From NCBI RefSeq assembly GCF_020829625.1, contig NZ_JAIVFX010000001.1:248001-312000 (forward strand): a stretch of DNA of 64,000 bases, read 5' to 3'. This document shows positions 61,901 through 64,000 of the stretch, in pieces. Position numbers and translations under genes: made by a program. Origin of the DNA: Nostoc sp. XA010 (GTDB lineage Bacteria; Cyanobacteriota; Cyanobacteriia; Cyanobacteriales; Nostocaceae). The notes beneath the pieces were generated by a model. It worked only from the letters and a program-made list of their open reading frames with translations, was not told the origin of the DNA and searched no databases. How positions within the stretch are numbered: the first letter of the stretch is position 1; the number at the start of each line of letters is the position of its first letter.

Positions 61901-64000
61901 GCAACTTCTGCGATCGCTCGCAACTGAGTTGTCAGTGTAGCAGCAAGTTCATTTACATTATCCGTCAAATCTTTCCAAGTTCCAGCCGCGCCAGGTACTC
62001 TAGCTTGTCCGCCTAACTTTCCTTCAATTCCCACTTCCCGCGCTACTGTAGTTACCTGATTGGCAAATGTCGCTAGAGTATCAATCATCTCGTTGATTGT
62101 CTCTGCTAAGGTTTCGATTTCTCCCTTAGCATCTAACATCAGTTTCCGTTTCAAGTCACCGTTAGCAACTGCTGTTACAACTCTGGCGATACCGCGCACT
62201 TGTGCCGTTAAGTTACCCGCCATCGAGTTAACGTTGTCTGTTAAATCTTTCCAAGTTCCTGCAACACCTTGGACTTGCGCTTGTCCGCCTAACTTCCCTT
62301 CAGTTCCCACTTCTCGCGCCACCCGCGTTACTTCACTGGCAAACGAACTAAGTTGATCCACCATTGTATTGGTGGTGTTCTTCAAGTCTAAAATTTCGCC
62401 TTTGGCATCGACGGTAATTTTCTTAGATAAGTCGCCATTAGCTACCGCCTTAGTAACTTCCGCGATGTTGCGAACTTGTCCGGTGAGGTTCCCCGCCATT
62501 GAGTTAACGTTGTCTGTTAAATCTTTCCAAGTCCCTGCAACTCCTCTGACGTAAGCTTGCACGCCTAATTTACCTTCCGTTCCCACTTCGCGGGCAACCC
62601 TGGTAACTTCTGATGCAAAAGAATTTAGCTGATCCACCATTGTATTAATGGTGTTTTTGAGTTCCTGAATTTCACCTTTCACATCGACGGTGATTTTCTT
62701 GGATAAGTCGCCGTTTGCTACAGCCGTGGTAACTTCGGCAATGTTCCGCACCTGTGCCGTCAAGCTTCCCGCCATGAAGTTCACACTTTCGGTGAGATCC
62801 TTCCAAGTCCCGGCTACACCTTTAACTTCTGCTTGTACGCCCAATTTACCTTCAGTTCCCACCTCCCGCGCCACGCGCGTCACTTCACTTGCAAAGGAAT
62901 TGAGTTGATCCACCATCGTATTGATAGTATTTTTCAACTCTAAAATTTCACCTTTGACATCAACGGAGATTTTCTTCGAGAGGTCGCCATTTGCCACCGC
63001 CGTAGTCACTGTAGCAATGTTTCGCACCTGTGCCGTTAAACTTCCCGCCATGAAGTTTACGCTGTCGGTTAAGTCTTTCCAAGTCCCAGCTACGCCGCGC
63101 ACATCTGCTTGTACGCCCAGTTTACCCTCGCTTCCCACTTCCCGCGCCACCCGCGTCACTTCACTTGCAAAGGAGTTGAGTTGATCCACCATTATATTGA
63201 TGGTATTCTTGAGTTCGAGAATTTCGCCTTTGACGGCAACAGTAATTTTCTTGGATAAGTCACCATTTGCGATCGCAGTTGTCACTTCGGCAATGTTCCG
63301 CACTTGTGCCGTCAAGCTTCCCGCCATGAAGTTCACGCTGTCGGTTAAATCTTTCCAAGTACCAGCAACGTCTTTCACTTCCGCTTGTACACCCAATTTA
63401 CCTTCAGTCCCCACCTCACGCGCAACTCGCGTCACTTCACTTGCAAAGGAACTGAGTTGATCCACCATTGTATTAATGGTATTTTTCAACTCCAGAATTT
63501 CACCTTTAACATCAACAGTGATTTTCTTGGAAAGGTCGCCTGTTGCAACCGCCGTAGTTACTTCGGCAATGTTCCGCACCTGCGCCGTCAAGCTTCCCGC
63601 CATGAAGTTCACGCTATCGGTCAAGTCTTTCCACGTACCCGCCACGCCACGCACTTCTGCTTGTACGCCGAGTTTACCCTCACTTCCTACCTCACGGGCA
63701 ACCCTTGTTACTTCCGATGCAAAGGAATTGAGTTGATCCACCATTGTATTAATGGTATTTTTCAACTCCAGAATTTCACCTTTAACATCAACAGTGATTT
63801 TCTTGGATAAGTCGCCTGTTGCAACCGCCGTAGTTACTTCGGCAATATTCCGCACCTGTGCCGTTAAACTTCCCGCCATGAAGTTTACGCTGTCGGTTAA
63901 ATCTTTCCAAGTTCCAGCCACACCGCGCACATCGGCTTGCACACCCAGTTTACCTTCACTGCCCACCTCACGGGCAACTCTTGTTACTTCTGATGCAAAG
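58930..64000 (-). CDS. Giant poly-HAMP hybrid histidine kinase (5' end beyond window)
   Basis: At least 1690 codons; the N-terminus lies beyond 64000. From the edge inward are about eight 92-residue HAMP-type modules ([60 protein letters not shown]) in 276-bp DNA repeats that are nearly identical. Then a GAF domain ([18 protein letters not shown]), a coiled coil, HisKA ([20 protein letters not shown]), ATPase ([40 protein letters not shown]), and three receivers ([59 protein letters not shown]). The linker before the first receiver contains translated STRR and palindrome ([20 protein letters not shown]). It is a large multi-step phosphorelay; the sensed signal is unknown. Confidence 0.92.
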   Translation of the reverse strand, partial: FASEVTRVAREVGSEGKLGVQADVRGVAGTWKDLTDSVNFMAGSLTAQVRNIAEVTTAVATGDLSKKITVDVKGEILELKNTINTMVDQLNSFASEVTRVAREVGSEGKLGVQAEVRGVAGTWKDLTDSVNFMAGSLTAQVRNIAEVTTAVATGDLSKKITVDVKGEILELKNTINTMVDQLSSFASEVTRVAREVGTEGKLGVQAEVKDVAGTWKDLTDSVNFMAGSLTAQVRNIAEVTTAIANGDLSKKITVAVKGEILELKNTINIMVDQLNSFASEVTRVAREVGSEGKLGVQADVRGVAGTWKDLTDSVNFMAGSLTAQVRNIATVTTAVANGDLSKKISVDVKGEILELKNTINTMVDQLNSFASEVTRVAREVGTEGKLGVQAEVKGVAGTWKDLTESVNFMAGSLTAQVRNIAEVTTAVANGDLSKKITVDVKGEIQELKNTINTMVDQLNSFASEVTRVAREVGTEGKLGVQAYVRGVAGTWKDLTDNVNSMAGNLTGQVRNIAEVTKAVANGDLSKKITVDAKGEILDLKNTTNTMVDQLSSFASEVTRVAREVGTEGKLGGQAQVQGVAGTWKDLTDNVNSMAGNLTAQVRGIARVVTAVANGDLKRKLMLDAKGEIETLAETINEMIDTLATFANQVTTVAREVGIEGKLGGQARVPGAAGTWKDLTDNVNELAATLTTQLRAIAEVATAVTKGDLTRSIAVEALGEVAILKDNINQMIANLRETTQKNTEQDWLKTNLAKFTRMLQGQRDLETVSKLILSELAPLVGAQHGVFFLMESGENIPYLKLISSYAYRERRHLANRFHLGEGLVGQCALEKERILLTDVPTDYVRIASGLGESSPLNAVVLPVLFEGQVTAVIELASFRRFSEIHLTFFDQLTESIAIVLNTIAASMRTEELLKQSQSLAEELQTQQNELRETNKRLEQQAQSLKTSEDLLKGQQEELQQTNAELEEKAELLAIQKKEVERKNREIEQARLSLEDKAEQLALSSKYKSEFLANMSHELRTPLNSLLILAKLLSDNIDRNLTNKQVEYSQTIYSAGNDLLALINDILDLAKIESGTMSIDMTQMPLTELGEQIERTFRQIAQSKALAFTIELAPELPTTIYTDVKRLQQVLKNLLSNAFKFTEKGEVRLQIAVAKQGWSKDQETLNRAQIVIAFSVSDTGIGIAPDKQKVIFEAFQQADGSTSRRYGGTGLGLSISREIARLFGGEIKLISQPGQGSTFTFYFPQLSSVSDSGAFSPFRVLSPESTSTQSRDAINRVSTHSSLLTPHLALLNDDRAVIERGDRVLLIVEDDINFARILLEMAQQHGFKVITAQTGSTGLMLAQQFQPSAILLDIRLPEMDGWTVLDRLKHDPNTRHIPVHIMTVEEGRQRGLQLGAIAYLQKPLTSETISEALGKIKGFVERQVKNLLVVEDDDTQRLSIVELIGNSDVATIAVGTGAAALEAIRSQHFDCLVLDLGLPDMTGFELIEQIKLLPHGKTLPIIVYTGREISKAQETELRRIAETIIIKDVRSPERLLDETALFLHRVQANLPAPKRQILEQLHSIDYLLAGKKALIVDDDMRNIFALTSMLERYQIQVLYAENGSEGISLLESTPDIDVVLMDVMMPEMDGYETTRLIRQNELFKSLPIIALTAKAMQGDREKCIEAGASDYITKPVDTEQLLSLLRVWLYR
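60144..60195. repeat. STRR plus perfect 24-bp palindrome inside the giant kinase gene
   Basis: AGTGGGG, AGTGAGG, AGTGAGG, AGTGGGT heptamers (60144-60171) directly join a perfect palindrome AGAGACGCGATT / AATCGCGTCTCT (60172-60195). All is in frame in the linker between ATPase and first receiver. Confidence 0.85.
61860..64000. repeat. 276-bp tandem repeats coding HAMP modules
   Basis: The word TTGATCCACCAT recurs at about 62354, 62632, 62908, 63184, 63460 and 63736, i.e. each 276 bp. Copies near the window edge are almost identical; those at 61900-62400 are more diverged (last modules [20 protein letters not shown] and [20 protein letters not shown]). Plus-strand open frames in this region are antisense products of the array. 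Confidence 0.9.

Noticed and set aside
62060..63810. Series of plus-strand open frames
   Set aside because: They are antisense shadows of the HAMP repeats, recurring each 276 bp, in the wrong strand of a clear gene.

Overview
The window looks like chromosome of a filamentous, heterocyst-forming type cyanobacterium (Nostoc/Anabaena relatives). The signs are many GCGATCGC (HIP1) octamers, many short tandem heptamer repeats (STRRs) and dispersed palindromes typical of this group, a PEP-CTERM gene relic, SLH-domain envelope proteins, sucrose synthase, homogentisate phytyltransferase and very long hybrid histidine kinases. No plasmid or phage backbone is visible.

Layout. 1-2.5 kb: an SLH/beta-helix envelope protein, a DUF3493 gene and tRNA-Thr(CGT). 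2.59-4.2 kb: a decayed accessory island directly downstream of the tRNA. It opens with what looks like the left end of a Tn7-like, type V-K CRISPR-associated transposon (CAST) and then holds an RHH-type regulator, a broken BrnT/BrnA toxin-antitoxin pair and a fragment of a Z1-domain protein. 4.2-16 kb: housekeeping and envelope genes (M42 peptidase, SLH lipoprotein, two peptidoglycan hydrolases without signal peptides, DNA polymerase III delta-prime with an apparent ATT start, DUF411, TPR protein, GDSL esterase). 16.3-20.6 kb: methionine genes metY-metX and a MocR regulator. 21-29.3 kb: a co-directional block with a split hydantoinase/5-oxoprolinase (hyuA, hyuB), a DUF1445/D-glutamate-cyclase-like gene, an unusual HTH plus substrate-binding-domain cytosolic protein and a PAS histidine kinase. 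29.4-32.6 kb: a GMC oxidoreductase fragment, an IS605-type TnpB-only element sitting right against thymidylate kinase, and acylphosphatase. 33-43 kb: carbohydrate genes (GH13 enzyme, polyphosphate glucokinase, sucrose synthase) and DAHP synthase; part of this segment is bracketed by two inverted copies of a 0.2-kb repeat. 43.7-55 kb: tRNA-His, two sets of tetrapyrrole genes (sirB-cobA and a cobA-hemD fusion), tocopherol prenyltransferase, an ethylene-receptor-like hybrid kinase, TPR proteins and coaE. 56-64 kb: DOPA-dioxygenase-like protein, universal stress protein, SH3-like secreted protein, and a giant poly-HAMP hybrid kinase that runs off the right edge.

Main points of interest: (i) the CAST-like left end lies 44 bp after tRNA-Thr at the distance from a possible PAM in the T-arm expected for RNA-guided type V-K insertion, with no transposase or Cas12k visible; (ii) small repeats have entered reading frames in frame in three genes (TPR protein, phytyltransferase, giant kinase) and supply the start codons of two others (cobA-hemD, coaE); (iii) a D-glutamate/5-oxoproline-type operon preceded by a cytosolic sensor-like protein that could be its regulator; (iv) an ATT start for holB. 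All assignments are from reading the sequence and family knowledge; no database search was run.
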